Assembly (NCBI GenBank): GCA_032358165.1
Contig: JAALGY010000044.1
Coordinates: forward strand, 310,001 to 374,000
Reading direction: 5' to 3'
Source: Diplosphaera chodatii
Lineage: Eukaryota; Chlorophyta; Trebouxiophyceae; Prasiolales; Stichococcaceae
DNA: 64,000 bases
A model generated the notes under the pieces. The model saw nothing but the letters and a program-made list of their open reading frames with translations, searched no databases and was not told the DNA's origin. The first letter of the stretch is position 1. Each line of letters starts with the position of its first letter. The position numbers and the translations under genes are program-made. Below are positions 1-12,505 of this stretch, in pieces.

Positions 1-182
1 GACGGACCATGTGCGTGCTTTCATGCCTAGCATATTGCAGGGTCCTACCGTTTGGTCCTGCCATCCATGGCAACACATCAGCGCAGCTGAGCAGCATTCA
101 TTGTTAGAGCGCTGAGCGGCTTCTGCGGTGCGTACTTCGTTGGGAGCCTCCCGTGATGCGATGCTGATCATGGTTGCTGAAG

Positions 183-722
183 GTGGAGGAGGAGCAGACG
201 CTAGACACCAGCAAAGCGAAGAATGCGATGGCTGCGCTCGCGGCAGCGCAGCAGGCCAGCCGGGAGGAGCAGCGCAGGAGGTGGGTCTCTGACAGGCTGC
301 GCTATACCTGCAGGTTCACAGTCGGTGGTACTGTGCGGTTTGCTGTGGCGCATAGCAAGGCACGCTGCTGAAGCTCTGTGTGCCGATGCACAGCAGCTGC
401 GTCCGCCCCTGCAGCCTGATGTCGGCTGCTGTATGGCGCTTGCTGCAGTGCACACCACACAATGACTGGCGCTGTGCATGCTGTGGGATGCACCTGTGCT
501 GACTTTGGCACACTGCAGATGGACGATGCATCAATCCCAGGGCCGTACCTAACGTACAGCCTCACCTGCACACACAGAGAACGTGCGCTGGCGGCTGTGA
601 AGATCAGCCAGGAGGATGTGGGCATCATTGCATCGGAGTTTGAGGTGGACAAGAAGAAAGCGGAGCTACGGTTGCGGGAGCACGATGGCAATGTGGTGGC
701 AGCTTTAGAGTCCTTTCTGTAG
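183..722 (+). CDS. HYPK: HYPK-like NatA-associated protein, 3' part
   Basis: This is the last two exons of a huntingtin-interacting-protein-K homologue: about 183-280 and 577-722 (stop TAG 720-722), joined by a GT-AG intron in matching phase. The visible protein starts VEEEQTLDTSKAKNAM, runs through a charged helix (ASREEQRRRERALAAVKIS) and ends in a UBA-like fold (REHDGNVVAALESFL). That order matches the C-terminal half of HYPK. In other eukaryotes HYPK binds the ribosome-associated N-terminal acetyltransferase NatA and regulates it, in the cytosol. The 5' exons lie outside the window or are too short to recognise in the first 180 bases, so the gene is partial. The exon start at 183 is the nearest plausible acceptor (gctgaag). 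Family assignment is firm; the 5' limit is not. Confidence 0.85.
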
Positions 723-1534
723 TCAGCGGGGGCTGACGTGCAAGCAGCATCATCATTGTCAGCGTGTCGATGATTGGCTTGAGAAACACGGCCATGGTGC
801 AGTGGCGGTCCAGCACGCGGGTGTACACTGCGCACCTCATTTTTGCATAGCCGGCTTGGTGGACTGAGTTGATCCCGCAAGCTTGATGACATTGCACAGC
901 AAGTATCAACTTCAAGGATGTTGTCACAAGCTGTCACCAGCAGCTGCTAGCTGGGGCTGGGTCCACTGGACCACTGCTCAAAGCATGTGGCAAGGTGTTT
1001 GAGCAGCGCAAGCACGGGGACCCGTGACGTCAGCTGTGGTCGTCAGAAACGAAATTACACATTGCCACCCCTCAGCGAGATCGCACCACGATTCGGCTTC
1101 ATGTGCAGGCCTCGACACTGAGAGGGCTCCGTTGAACTCCTAATCGCAGCCCAGACCGTTTGCGCGCCATTCTCAAGGCTTCACACGCCCGGCTGACGAC
1201 TGTCCTGCATCAACACTTTTCCAGCACATCGCAGCAACCTTCACGAGTCGACAGCGTCATAGCGCTTTGTTACTGCATGCTGATCAGATTGTGACGCGGC
1301 ATCGCCTTGCCGCTGTAGCCAGTGAGCACTGCTGGCAGACTTTTGGGATATTAGTACCGGGACAGGCGGTGCGAGCTGACCGAGTGGGCAGCCCTGCGCC
1401 TGCCAAGAGTCATGGCAGGCTAGGTCAGGACTTTGGAGCACGATCCGGTGCTCCTTACTGCTGTCGGGGTGCATTACTCAGCGTCGTAATTGAGCCATCA
1501 GCTGAGCGTTTGGCATTTGCCAGCCGCTGGACGC
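723..1534. other. Intergenic region between HYPK and kinase 1
   Basis: I see no coding exon here. It should hold the HYPK 3' UTR and the promoter/5' UTR of the kinase gene that follows on the same strand. The only clear motif is a perfect TGACGTCA palindrome at 1025-1032. Confidence 0.6.
1025..1032. promoter_or_regulatory. TGACGTCA palindrome (bZIP/CRE-type site)
   Basis: A perfect 8-base CRE palindrome lies about 500 bases upstream of the kinase 1 start codon. It is a canonical bZIP binding sequence. Function is inferred only from the match and the position. Confidence 0.35.
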
Positions 1535-4500
1535 ATGGGCTCCTGCCTCAGCAAGGGGGAGCCTAGTGCCGAGCAAGCATCACCAAAGACCAACGGCATC
1601 AGTCACCACGAGGCGGCCTCTGAAAAGGTGCAGCCGCTGGCAGCAGACAGGGCACCTGCTGCTGTGGTAGCAAATGCACACTTACAGTCGGCAGCGCAGC
1701 CCAACGGCAACATCGCCACAGCTATAGCCCCTGCGGCTGATGCCGCGCCAGCGACAGCTGCTGTGCCTGCTGAGCGGGCAGCCCAGTCAGCGGTCGGTCG
1801 CGCCGACGAGCCAGACGCCGCAGCCACAGCGCAGGCAGCAGTGCTGGATGGCAAGCCCTACCAGTCCAGCCAGTTTGGGCCTCCCCGCCCAGCCTTCCAG
1901 GTTTGCCACCGTCACAGGCATGACAGCAATATGAATGACGCGCAGCGTATGCATGGATTACACGCGGAAAGCAATGTGTGCTGTGTTGCAGGATGAGCGA
2001 CTTGCAATCGTCAAGGCCATCAAGGAGTCTGCCTCCAAGCATGATCCAGACATAGGTGCGAGGATGCAGTGATGCTGTTGTCAAGGCTGGTTGATCGGTT
2101 ATGCAATTGATGGCTTGTCCAACAAGGGTTTCATGATCGTCCGCCACTCTGCTGCAGCCAATGTGCTGGAGCTGGCGCTGTCCATATTTGGCACGGAGTC
2201 AGCGGTGGTGACGCTGGTGGAGCAGGTGACAGATGTGGCAGCCATGTGCATGACACTTGCTGGCTTGCGAAGGCATGCGGACATGCGGTGCTGCGCACCT
2301 GCTGCAGCTGCAAACCATCAGGCTTGCGCGCCACCAACAGGACGACTTCACGGTGCACTCGGCGGCGGGCAAGTTGGGCGGGTTCCAGTGCGCCGCGCTG
2401 CCGTGGCTCATCGGAATGTGCGCGTACACGATGACGCCCGCGACCCACGAGGTGCTGGTCGTGGAAGATATGGCCGCGGACGCGCGCTTCAACTTCATGT
2501 GAGGATGAGCACATGCTCGAATGGATCAGAATGCCACCTGCAGAGTCGAAACCCTAAAGCCTACTCTCCTGCCAGACACAACATGCAGTGTATGTGTGAG
2601 ACGGTAGTGCATGTGCATAGTCTGGCCACCTTGCAAGCTGGCTGTACCTGCAATGCAGGGAGCGCGGTGGCTTTGAGCGCTTCTACTGCGGCGCCCCGCT
2701 GGTGTCTGCAAATGGCCACCGCCTGGGGACGCTCTGCTTGGGCGGGTCACAGCCCAAGGAGATCAACGCACACGAGGTGTCAATACAGCACCTTGCTAGT
2801 TGCATGCATCTGATGCTCATCATTTGCATTGTCCAGGTCATAGGTTTTGGGTTCACCGTATCACGTCTCCCGTGCAGGTGGGCGTCCTGTGCAACATGGC
2901 AGAGCTGGTGGTGCGGCAGCTGGAAAAGGCGTGGGCAGCGCAGCAGCTGCAGAAGGCACACGACGCCAATGCACAGCTGGTGGGCACTGACATCCCGGGC
3001 CGTGCTGCCGCCTTGTTGCCTCACACCTGCCTACCTTGTCACGTTTGGCATGCTGCTGCACGCACTGCATGCGTGCTACGAGCTTGTTCGGACAGTGGCT
3101 CTGCCTGCAGCCGGTGTCTTCGACTGACGATGTTGCTGTGTTCATCATGTCACCAGGTACGCTCTGCCAACGCATACGAGCAGCGGTTTCTTTTGGTGGA
3201 GATCGGGGACAAGGAGGGGGCATGGGACATCATCTTCGCCAACACACGCGCCACTCAAGCATTAGGTGCACCATGTAGTGTGCCCTGCCAAGGACCTCTG
3301 CACATCGTGAAGGTCGCGCTCAACAGAGCACACGGCAAGGATGCGTTGCAGATGGTCACGCGGGTTTCACACTGTGGCAGGCTCTGCAGTGGCGGCGGGC
3401 CAGCGCAAGCCATTCTGGGACATCGCCACCTCAGCTGTGGGCTCCTCGGTGTGTTACAGTGCACTGCACACACCATCCGCGGTGCATGCACGACTGACCT
3501 CGGGTATTCCAATGCTTGATATAGCACACAGCACTAGCAACTTGTCAATCTGGGTCAGATATGTTGCATCAATTGGTGCTGGCAGGAACCGTGGTCGCCA
3601 TTCCAGAGCGCTATCGAGCGCGGCGTGCGGTTCACAGTCACGGGTAGACTCAGTGGTGGCACGAGCATGTGGTACCTGCACTTCCGGTGGGTCTTCAGGG
3701 ACGACAAGTTCACCATTGGCAAGGAGCAAGCTGCGTTGCGACCATCCTGTGCATGCCCATCTGACCCCTGGTCACTGGCTCTGGCAGCACCGTGGTTGGT
3801 TTTTGACTTTGGTGTTGGCCCACCTGGCAATGGTAGCGGCCTGAGTGCTGAGCATGCCTATTGCAGGCCGGCAGCAACGGATGCGTTGGATCCAGATGCC
3901 GTGATGGTCGGCATCCCAGCACATGTGCACCCTGGGGACGCCAAAAGCGGCTCCCGGTTCTATGTGGTGCAGCTTGCCGAGCCCCCAGAGCCCTCTGCTC
4001 ACGATGCAGGCAGCCGGCAGGACGTCGTCAGGTGCCTGGGGTCCAACATCCAGCATTGCTTTGGCCATGCTGTAGGCCGTCTGCTGCGCACCATGTGCAA
4101 TGCTCTGCAATCAAGAAGCTGCACATCAAGAAGCCATACCATCGCCAAAGTCTGCAGGGGTCTGTGTAGTGGAGCGCCCTTCACTGGGCTTTCACTCATC
4201 CGTCTTGAAGCACCATCCGTCCTGACACTCAAGTACTGTGCTCGTGCTGCGACAGCACGCTGATGGAGACTGGCGGGGGCAGCGGGCCGTTCACAGCGCT
4301 GGTGCCCGCGGTCATGCCCAAGGAGTTCGAGGGCCTGGAGCTGGGGCCGTTGCTGGGCAAGGGCTCCTACGGCCGCGTGTACCGCGGCGTGTATCACGGC
4401 GAGGACGTCGCTGTCAAGGTGAGGTCGTTAGCCAGGGACCTTGTGCCCCAGCAGTCTCTATCTGCTGCCACACACATAGCTTTGCAGGTTTGCTCAGGGA

Positions 4501-6477
4501 ACAGACCTGCTTCCGGGCCAGACTTGGCCGGTCGATCATCCGAACAACACCTGCTGTCAAGTTTGCAGCAGCCGCATACGGGACTGGTCCTGGTCTGCAG
4601 ATCATGGACACCGAGAAGGTGGAGATGAACGAGGGCGGCGAGCCGCTGGAGGCGGTGCTGACGGGCACCAAGCGCCACCCGGCCCTGGTCACCACCATCG
4701 CCTGGTGCGGACCCGACGGGATGAACCTGGGCCTGGGGCGTGGCGGGACATGGCCAGGGACCGGCAGCACAGCCAGCAGTGGTGTTTCCTGGCCGCATCC
4801 TATGTTTGGCATGATGCGTCTTTGAAGCGTCTTTGAGGTCCTGGTACTGCTTGTCTGCAGGACGGTGACGTCGCCGCCGCTGCCCTACCCGGGTGAGGAC
4901 GCACACCAGGAGGCAGAGCGGCTGAAGAAGCTGCCACCTGGCGGGTCGCAGACATGGCTGCTGCTGGAGTTCTGCGACAAGCCCTGTCTGCAGGTGGCCC
5001 CTGGGATGCATCAGCGCCGTGACAGCGATTCACGCAGCGCTCTGGTGTCGTTGTGCATCTGCAATGCACTTGCCACTTTCCAAGCAACAAGTGGAATGCA
5101 TGCAGCCCTTGTGTGGGCCTTGGACGATGCAGTTGCCTGGTTCACAGGATGCCATCGACCGGGGGCTCCTCAGGACGAAGGACGCAGACGGCATTGCCAG
5201 GCAGACCAGCCCGCCTAGCATGGAAGCTGTGTGCCGCACAGCGCACGAAATCGCTTGCGGCATGGCGCACCTGCACTCCAGAAAGGTTGTGCATGGAGGT
5301 AGGCCATGCTTCTGAAAATCAAAGGGAGTGAAGCAGGGATGTTCACGAAGGATTCGAGCATAGGTCGCACACCTGCATACTAGCACTGGAGTACACCAGA
5401 GTTGAGCAGAGTGCAGGTCTGCATCAAGGCATCGTCAAGACCTCTGCTGTTTGCCTGCAGACTTGAAGGGCGGGAACGTGCTGCTGAAGTCTGCGCAAAA
5501 CTCCCGGGGCTTCGAGGCCAAGGTGGCAGACTTCGGGCTGGCTCGCCAGCTGGGCGTCGAGTCGCGTGTGCACTCGAACAAGTACGGCACCGTCACGCAC
5601 TGCCCGCCCGAGCTGCTGCTGAACGGCACCATCAGCAAGGTGAGCAAGCACTGGACTGACTCCTATTTCGCTGTATTTACGAACGATGGTTTATGCAGCC
5701 ACCTCACATGCAGCCTGCAGTGCAAGCACACGCTGCATGTGTCCTGCTGGCCTGCAAATGCAAGCGTGCCTGCTGCTGGGGTGCGGAGATGTGCGTAGTG
5801 TTCACTTGCACCGTGTCATGCACCTGCACAGGCGGTGGACATTTGGGCCTTTGGCGTGCTGTTGTGGGAGATGTTCCACGGCACACGCGCCTGGGCCGGC
5901 CTCACGCACCCCCAGGCACAGTCAATTTGATGGTTGTCATGCTTCTGCACTACCGTCATGGTGCTCTGATTGACTGGTTTGCTCACTGGGCAGGCAGAGA
6001 GGTTGTTCGAAGCGCTGTGGTGCGCCGGCACTGAGGTGCATGTGTCCCCGCTTGGCAGGTCATGCATGCAATCGGCATCGCGGGCAAGCGGCTGACGTTC
6101 GACCGCTCAGACGCGCTGCCGGCGCACGAAACGTACTTCGAGCTGGCCGAGGCGTGTATGGCGCGCGACCCCGCCAAGCGACCCGACTTTGATGCGATGC
6201 AGCTGGTGAGCCCGCGGTGGGATCCTGGGTGGCAGGGGTGTCACGGCCTGAAACCTCTGGAAGGCAAGCAGGCTCTGTTATGTGGCAGTCGGCGAAAGCA
6301 GACACAGGTGCTCGCCTGCCGAGCTGCAGCCACCTCAGCATTGCGCGTCAAGGCGTGAGATGTCTGCAGGTCCTGAAGTCGTCGGCTGAGGCGTGGACCA
6401 AGCTGAAGCTGGGGCCGGGTGGAGGAGCTCCACCCAGAAGCCTCCTGGACACCGACTGCACGCGCTGTGTCGGTTGA
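1535..6477 (+). CDS. Membrane-anchored GAF-PAS-protein kinase, copy 1
   Basis: Eighteen exons in consistent phase encode 803 aa: 1535-1900, 1992-2055, 2158-2225, 2308-2498, 2659-2776, 2878-2979, 3157-3265, 3390-3448, 3586-3686, 3867-4031, 4256-4418, 4601-4704, 4861-4993, 5148-5298, 5461-5639, 5832-5915, 6059-6205, 6370-6477. The start MGSCLSKG is a textbook N-myristoylation site with an adjacent Cys for palmitoylation, so the protein probably sits on a membrane. Residues 1-143 are disordered. A GAF domain (about 144-303, with VVEDMAADARF) is followed by a PAS-like domain (about 304-440) and a TKL/Raf-like kinase domain from about 475. The kinase has the glycine loop GKGSYGRV (482), the VAVK lysine (502) and ADFG (655). 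The catalytic loop reads HGDLKGGN instead of HRD, a non-RD kinase, and the APE position reads PPE. Intron 16 (5916-6058) has a GC donor. The ligand and substrate are unknown. A paralogue lies at 51698-57543. Confidence 0.9.
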
Positions 6478-7264
6478 GCCGGCCGGAAGCGTACTCAGCG
6501 GCTTTCCACCATGGGCAATGCCCGGAGGCTGGGTCTGTGATACTCTCAGCTTTGCATACTCGGCAATACAGTGGGATACTAGCGAAGAGAATCAGCCACC
6601 TGGTGGCCTAGCGGGAGCCAGCAGGGTGCGACGCAGCCAGCGAAGTAATGTAGGTAGGTACTGCAGCACTTGGCAGCATACACACCCTTTTCGGGGCAGC
6701 TGCGATTAGTTCAGGGCAGCGCTGCGGTCGAGCACTCTTGATCCGAGCATTGGCTCCCGCCTAGCACACTACTGCTGATGGCAGCACATGCAGCGATGGT
6801 CCGTGTTCGTCACAAATTGGGCTAGGCTGTTCCATTTATTTGCATGCCATCGCAGTCGCTTTAGTCAGTCAGGGACCTAAGAGGGCGCTGGCTGTGCCAG
6901 TCCGATGAAGTATGTTTACAGCAGCTAGCTAGCGGTGATGACGGATGCGGACAGTAGTACTGTGATAGGCCTCTGCCACCACTCTTGCTGATAGACATGC
7001 AGCGTTTGCAAAACTTGTCGGCCTACCTGGTCAGCTCCCAAGCCCAACCGACGGTGCATCTGGGGCCTGTCGCGTTGCAACGGCTCGGCTATGCCACTGG
7101 GATGCCGGTTCGCGGTTGCCAACAGGAAGAGTATTTGCTGGCTCCACTGCATCCTGTGGTGTCGGAGTCCCATCACCAGAGGCAGCGCGCTGGCGAACCC
7201 GCACAAAGCTTAGGGTTCTCATCTAGTACGCTGTCATGCACTCAAGCCAGCTGTATTCCTATTC
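6478..7264. other. Intergenic region, kinase 1 to EamA gene
   Basis: This gap of 787 bases lies between two plus-strand genes. I see no exon, repeat family or RNA gene in it. It should contain the 3' UTR of the kinase gene and the promoter of the transporter gene. Confidence 0.6.
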
Positions 7265-10200
7265 ATGGGCATGCGCTGTGCGCAGTTGCTGCAGTATAGG
7301 TGCATCTGCAATTTTAGGCCATCACAACTGGAACCACGACGTCCAGGCCGAGAACCGTATTCCTGTGTAGCACTGCCGTCAATTGGCTGCCCAACAAGCC
7401 GTAGCACAGCACACGGCACGGCGCATGCACATACACGACTGCGCAGCAGCACCCCATGCCAGCAAGCGGTTCAGCAGCGATCTGTGCTCAGCCGTGTGCA
7501 CCAGCGCCGTTGGTACGGCACAACCGGCCGGCGTCGTTTGATGTTACAGAGCCACAGGGAAGCAACGGATGACGGCCCACAAGTACCCAGCGCCGCGCCA
7601 CCGAAGGACGCGCCAGATGACGGACAGCGCGCAGCAAGTGCAGCTGGCGACGACATGAGCTCGGGCCCCGGCTTCACGCCGCTGCAGCGGCCGCGCTTTG
7701 CCGTGCCGGGGCAGCTCATCATCCTGACGGTCGCGCTGCTCTGGGGCACCAACCCGCCAGCGCTGCGGTACCTGTACGCCTCTGACGGTACAACATCCAG
7801 GCCAACCATGCAGTATCCTGATGACGTGCCTTGGGGATGCACCTGTCGCACTGGGTGACACAGCTTGCCTGCTGTCCAAGCCTTCCGTCAAACAATATGA
7901 ATGAAGTCGGAGGGCCTTGCCCATTGCAGGTCCGCCCTCGCCCGCCGCGCTGGCCGGGGTGCAGGCGACCGCCGCCGCGGCGCTGCTGCTGCTGCTCAGC
8001 GCGGCGCGCAGCCGGCTGCAGGGCGCCGGCAGCGGGGATCGGCAGGGCGACGGCGGCAGCCGGGGCCAGGCCGCCAGCGGCGGCGGCGACCAGCGCAGCG
8101 GCAGTACAGCCGCGGGACAGCCGCCGCCCCGCCGCTGGAGGCGTGACGAGCCTTTCGACCTTGCGGATGCGGATCCAGAGGCACCCGCTTCGGAGCGCAG
8201 GGACCCGCAGCTGCAGCGGCTCATAGACCTCGAGCCCGCCGGCAGCGGCGGCAGCCCTTCCATCCGCAGGTCTGCCATGGTCTAGACTGACCCGTGAAGT
8301 CACCAGCAGACTTTGGAGTGTATCTGCCTGCAGCATGCGCAGCCTCGTGACCATGGTACAGCTTCACCTCTCCTGTGGTTCCTCCTGCAGGCGCCATAGT
8401 CTCAGCATCGAGCGCAGCCCAGGTGTCGATGGCAGCGCGGGCAGCCATGTGATGTCGCTAAAGGGCGTGCTCAACTCGTCGACAGACCGCCTGCTGCTTG
8501 CGGGTGCTGAGGTGAGGGTCGAAGGGTGCTGCTGTGGCAAGCGCAGTGAGTTCCACTCACACCAGCTGCAGGGCATCATGTGCTTACCACATGACCCGCA
8601 TCAGGATGCAGCTGCTTGGCATGCTATCACAAATCTGCCCCTTGCATCTGGACATGACGTGTCTTATGTTCTAAACCAACAGGTGGGCGCCTGGGGCTTC
8701 CTGGCTAATGCAGCGACGGTGTCGGGGTTCCAGAACACAGCGGCGTCCCGCGGCGCCTTCCTCATCCGGCTGTCCGCCATCCTCACGCCCCTGATTGCCA
8801 GCCTGGCAGGTGCGCCGACCATACCATGGTCCAGAATGCTGCCGCCCAGCAACCCGAAGCCACGACGCACAGCAAGCATCTGGCAACAGCGGACAACATG
8901 TATTTCGGCAGGCGAGAGCATATCGCTGCGGATCTGGGGCGGCTGCGTGGCAGCGCTGGCCGGCGGCGTGCTCATGACGCTGTCGCACTCTGGGCCCGAC
9001 GCCGCGAGCGCCTTCAGCGGCATCGCGGCGGGGGATGCCCTCCTCATCGGGGCGGCCGTGCTGTGGTCCGTCCAGGTGCGGGCCTTGACCGGGGTCGTCA
9101 GGGCTCTCTCGAGAGGAACCACGAACAGTGAGCTGGCGTCTGCATTCTTGTGTGATGCTCATGTAGCAGCGCTCTTGTGATATGCCATCACCGATGCGTG
9201 CCATGTGCTCATCTTGCAGCAGGTGCAGTCCACTGTTATTGGATCACTATACCCTTCTGTTGGAATGAGATCGTAACATCATAATATCGGAAGAGTCTCG
9301 TCGTAGTCTGCAGACGGTCCGGCTGGGGCGGCATGCCATGAAGTTCGAGCCGCTGGCGATGGCGGCGGCTTCCATGACAGCCATGGCGGTCTTGTCGGAT
9401 GTGTGGCTGGCGGCGGACATCTCCTCAGCCATCCTCAGCGGCAAGTCGGCAGACAGCGTGTGGGCTGGCAGCAGGTACAGCAACTGGAAGGGCATTGCAG
9501 CACTGCAATGATGATGATGATGATGTTGTTGTGTTGGTCCAGTTCCAGTGGCGTGCGACCCTTGCTAGGTGGGTAGCATACCCATCATGCAACTGCTGCC
9601 CATGACCAGAGGCAGCGACTCTTCCAGAGATGCTGGGTGGCATGACCACCATGACAATCTCTTCATGTGCCGCGTGTACGCCGAGTGTGTGCCCGTCTGG
9701 TGGTGCAGGGTGCCGCTCAACTGGGCGGTGATGCTGTGGCCGGCGGTGGCGCCCTGGGGCGCGGGCCAGGCGCTGCAGGTCGCCGGCCAGAGCATGATCT
9801 CCTCCTCCCAGACGCAGGTGCTGTTATCACAACCAGTCTGCAGGTTGACATGAGACGGGCAGCTGCCTATGGTTGTTGCTTTCTGTTGGACGAGGTGATC
9901 ATCTTGCATCTTGCCACTGCATCCAGCACGTTCCCTGGCTTCGGTGTGCCGTACGAGCCATGCTGCACACGCATGCCTACGGTGACCCCGCATGAACCTG
10001 GCCCCAGATCCTGATGGCGTCGGACCCGCTGTGGGCGACGCTGTTCGCGGGCGTGCTGGGCAGCGCGGAGCAGGACCTGGGCCCCAGCGGCTGGGCGGGC
10101 GGCGCGCTCATCATCGCGGTTAGCCATTCTGGTTCCTTTGCGAGCTCACTATCACAGAGAAGAAGGTCTGGTACATAACAAGATCACAAGGGTACTGGAC

Positions 10201-10287
10201 AGTTCATCTGCTCTTCAGGGTGCGGTGCTGGCGGGCACGGGCGGCTCGGCGCCCCACGGCCAGCGGCCGCCAGACGAGCTGGAGTGA
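7265..10287 (+). CDS. EamA/DMT-family transporter, probably plastid-targeted
   Basis: Nine exons encode 574 aa: 7265-7787, 7930-8269, 8391-8511, 8683-8809, 8912-9075, 9314-9474, 9709-9817, 10008-10118, 10219-10287. The first ~110 residues are rich in Arg, Ser, Cys and Thr and poor in acidic residues, which suggests an organelle transit peptide. The rest has the drug/metabolite transporter pattern: the first helix contains LLWGTNPPALRYLY, and later helices include GFQNTAASRGAFLIRLS, GVLMTL, GDALLIGAAVLWSVQ and PLWATLFAGVLG. The first EamA repeat is interrupted after its second helix by a long Arg/Gly/Ala-rich hydrophilic stretch (mostly exon 2), which is unusual. The substrate cannot be read from sequence; relatives move small metabolites across membranes. 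The start is the first in-frame ATG of the open stretch; a later start would remove part of the transit peptide. Confidence 0.82.
9508..9525 (+). repeat. (ATG)6 microsatellite
   Basis: Six ATG units lie inside intron 6 of the EamA gene and are followed by a short TTG run. This is ordinary simple-sequence DNA. Confidence 0.9.
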
Positions 10288-10605
10288 ATGCAGCGGGCCT
10301 CCCTGTAGCAGTGTTGTGGACGGATGGAAGGGTGGCTGGCTGCCCACATTGGGCATGTACATGACGACAGCAAAGCACCGGCAGATGTGCAACTGCATGG
10401 GGTGCATGCAGTGCGTTGTTCATCTCTTGGACCATTCATTGGACAGCTGACTTTACGCTGTACAATTGAGTGCATGTTTGATCAATTGCAGTCACCCCAA
10501 TGCTATGTTTGACAGATTCTTGGTTGGATTGGCGGCTGAACCCTAGCGTTTGCAAAGCTGCGCATTGTGCTCACAACTTGAAGATGCCTGGTGGCCAAAC
10601 TGGCA
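10288..10605. other. Convergent intergenic spacer, EamA and DUF427 genes
   Basis: Two genes end towards each other across 318 bases. I see no exon; the spacer should hold both 3' UTRs. A short open frame on the minus strand that continues past the DUF427 stop does not resemble the family. Confidence 0.6.
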
Positions 10606-11517
10606 TCAAGACACTTGGACGCCGTTCCAGAAGGCATAGTAGCCCTGCGCAGCAGCTCACATGTAGTCAGCATATCTTGCAATTGCCAGTTCCGCCGGCG
10701 CACCGCCCAGAGCAATAAGATGTCAAACTCACCTTGATGTTTTCGGCGGCGGACTTGGGGGTGGCATAGTACCAGGCGGCGTCCTTGTTCACGTTGCCGT
10801 CAACCTGCAAGCACAGTACTCCTGTTGTACTCTCAGCTGGTGCAGCTTGCACACGGGCCTGCTGCAGTTTCAGGAGCATTCTGAGCGTGCCAGCCATCAA
10901 AACCAGCAACACCACTTGGAGATATTAGTCCAAACGCCTCAGCATTCGTCTAGAGACGCACCTCGACGGACTTGTAGTTTGCCGTCCCTTTCCAGCCGCA
11001 GACTGTCGTCTTGTCGCTGTCCTGCAGCGATGCTATGCACGTCAGCACAAGTGCTTCCTTCAGCCAAGATTTGGTGACGGTCCTGACCTTCAAGATGAGA
11101 AGGGTTGACCTCTGACAAGATACCCCTTGTCAACGACTACCTTGAAGTACTGCTGCTTGATGGAGTCGGGCGGGAAGTAGTGGTTGCCTGCAGGGGAGGA
11201 CAGTGTCGTGTCATGCCTTGCGGCTGCTTCGCTCGCATCCCTGATGGTTGCTTGTGCATTCGTGCGTCAACTGCGTAACTCACAGGCTTTTGTCGATGCA
11301 ATTGATAGCAGGCGCCCGAACACAGCAAGTTGCCAATAAGACCCCACCCTCAACCTTCTCGGTCTTGTCGCTCTCCGCCAGCACGGTGCCATCTGCAGAA
11401 AGGTGCCTTACCCACCTCAGAGATGGCGTGAATGACCAGGGACATTGGACCGAGCAACCGCTTGCATCAGGCTACGTGTTAAAGGCGCTGCAGCTTACTC
11501 CAGGTGGCCTTCACCAT
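10606..11517 (-). CDS. DUF427 domain protein (about 93 aa)
   Basis: Six tiny exons on the minus strand in perfect phase give a complete small protein: 11499-11517 (only 19 nt, with the ATG), 11348-11392, 11141-11187, 10962-11021, 10733-10804, 10606-10644 (with the stop). The product follows the DUF427 family from end to end: MVKATWNGTVLAESDKT, then EGNHYFPPDSIKQQYFK, CGWKGTANYKSVEV, DAAWYYATPKSAAENIK and the last strand GYYAFWNGVQVS. DUF427 proteins are small beta-barrel proteins found in bacteria, fungi and plants, and their biochemical role is not established. The gene is head to head with EGT1 across about 990 bases and convergent with the EamA gene. The call rests on conserved family motifs in all six exons. 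Confidence 0.9.
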
Positions 11518-12505
11518 CCTGCCCGTGCCCGCTGCGGCAATGATCAGTGACCTCCTGGGTGGCGCAACACGCACGGAACGGACGATGCGAAGCGGTGCAA
11601 CCGATTTGCGCGCTGCTGCGAGCATGAGTGGCGGGAAGCTGGGCAGCGTGTAGGTGCATTGGTGATGCGTACCGCTCCATCATGTGTCCTCATTATGCGG
11701 TCGGGATTCCGTCTGAGAGTCCCCGTGTTTCGTCATCGGCCTGCCAATCTGGCGAGGCGCACATGGGTTTTCCGCGGGTGCAGCAAGCGCCATACAGCCA
11801 AATACGCGTGGGGATCGCCTCGAACACCTGCTCAACCCGCCTCTCAGCCCTCAAGACAGGTACGAGACCGTGCGAACCACCCTGCATGTAGCACGCAGGC
11901 TGCCGGAACCTCGTGCTGTGCTATGCTACGCTGATCTCGGGTTGCCCGAGGGACGCATAAGCGAACAGGCATGCTGCGACCGTGCTGGAAAGAATCTGTG
12001 GGGTGCTGCGTGCCCTCTGATCGCGCGGTCAGACTGCGGGTAGCAACCTGCTGCTGGCACGTGAGCTGGGACCTGCACACCTGCTGGGCAGGTCCCGGCA
12101 AGGTAACATCATAATCCTTATCCGTCGACAACCCCGAGGCACACGGGGCTCCACTCCGAGGCGAGCCTGTTCTATCATAGGCAGGCAGCACGGGCCACCA
12201 CGCCTAGGCCGACAGCGTGCCGGCTGTAGGTGAGATTGTCAGTGCAAACAAGTCCGAGAATATGCCAGATTTGGGTGGCAGGTCGGCTTGCAGGCTCCCA
12301 ATGCCTGCGGAAGCTGCCGCAGAATGCCTGAGATGTCCTAAATCGTCGCCGGTCTGTCCCGATCATGCAGAACATCCTGCTGCACCTACCTAGCCTGTGC
12401 TGCTAACTGAACAAACTTGGCAGGCTTCTAATCCCACCCACCAGAGGGACCAGCAGTCGAGTTTGCAAAGAAACATGGTGCTTGCTGCTTGCCAGGTGGG
12501 CGGTC
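11518..12505. other. Divergent intergenic region, DUF427 and EGT1
   Basis: These 988 bases separate two start codons that point away from each other, so both promoters should lie here. I found no exon and no strong motif. Confidence 0.6.

Noticed and set aside
10503..10565. Alternative last exon for the DUF427 gene ending in a frame with SFANARVQPP
   Set aside because: It needs an out-of-phase splice, whereas the exon at 10606-10644 gives the exact family ending (GYYAFWNGVQVS) in phase.
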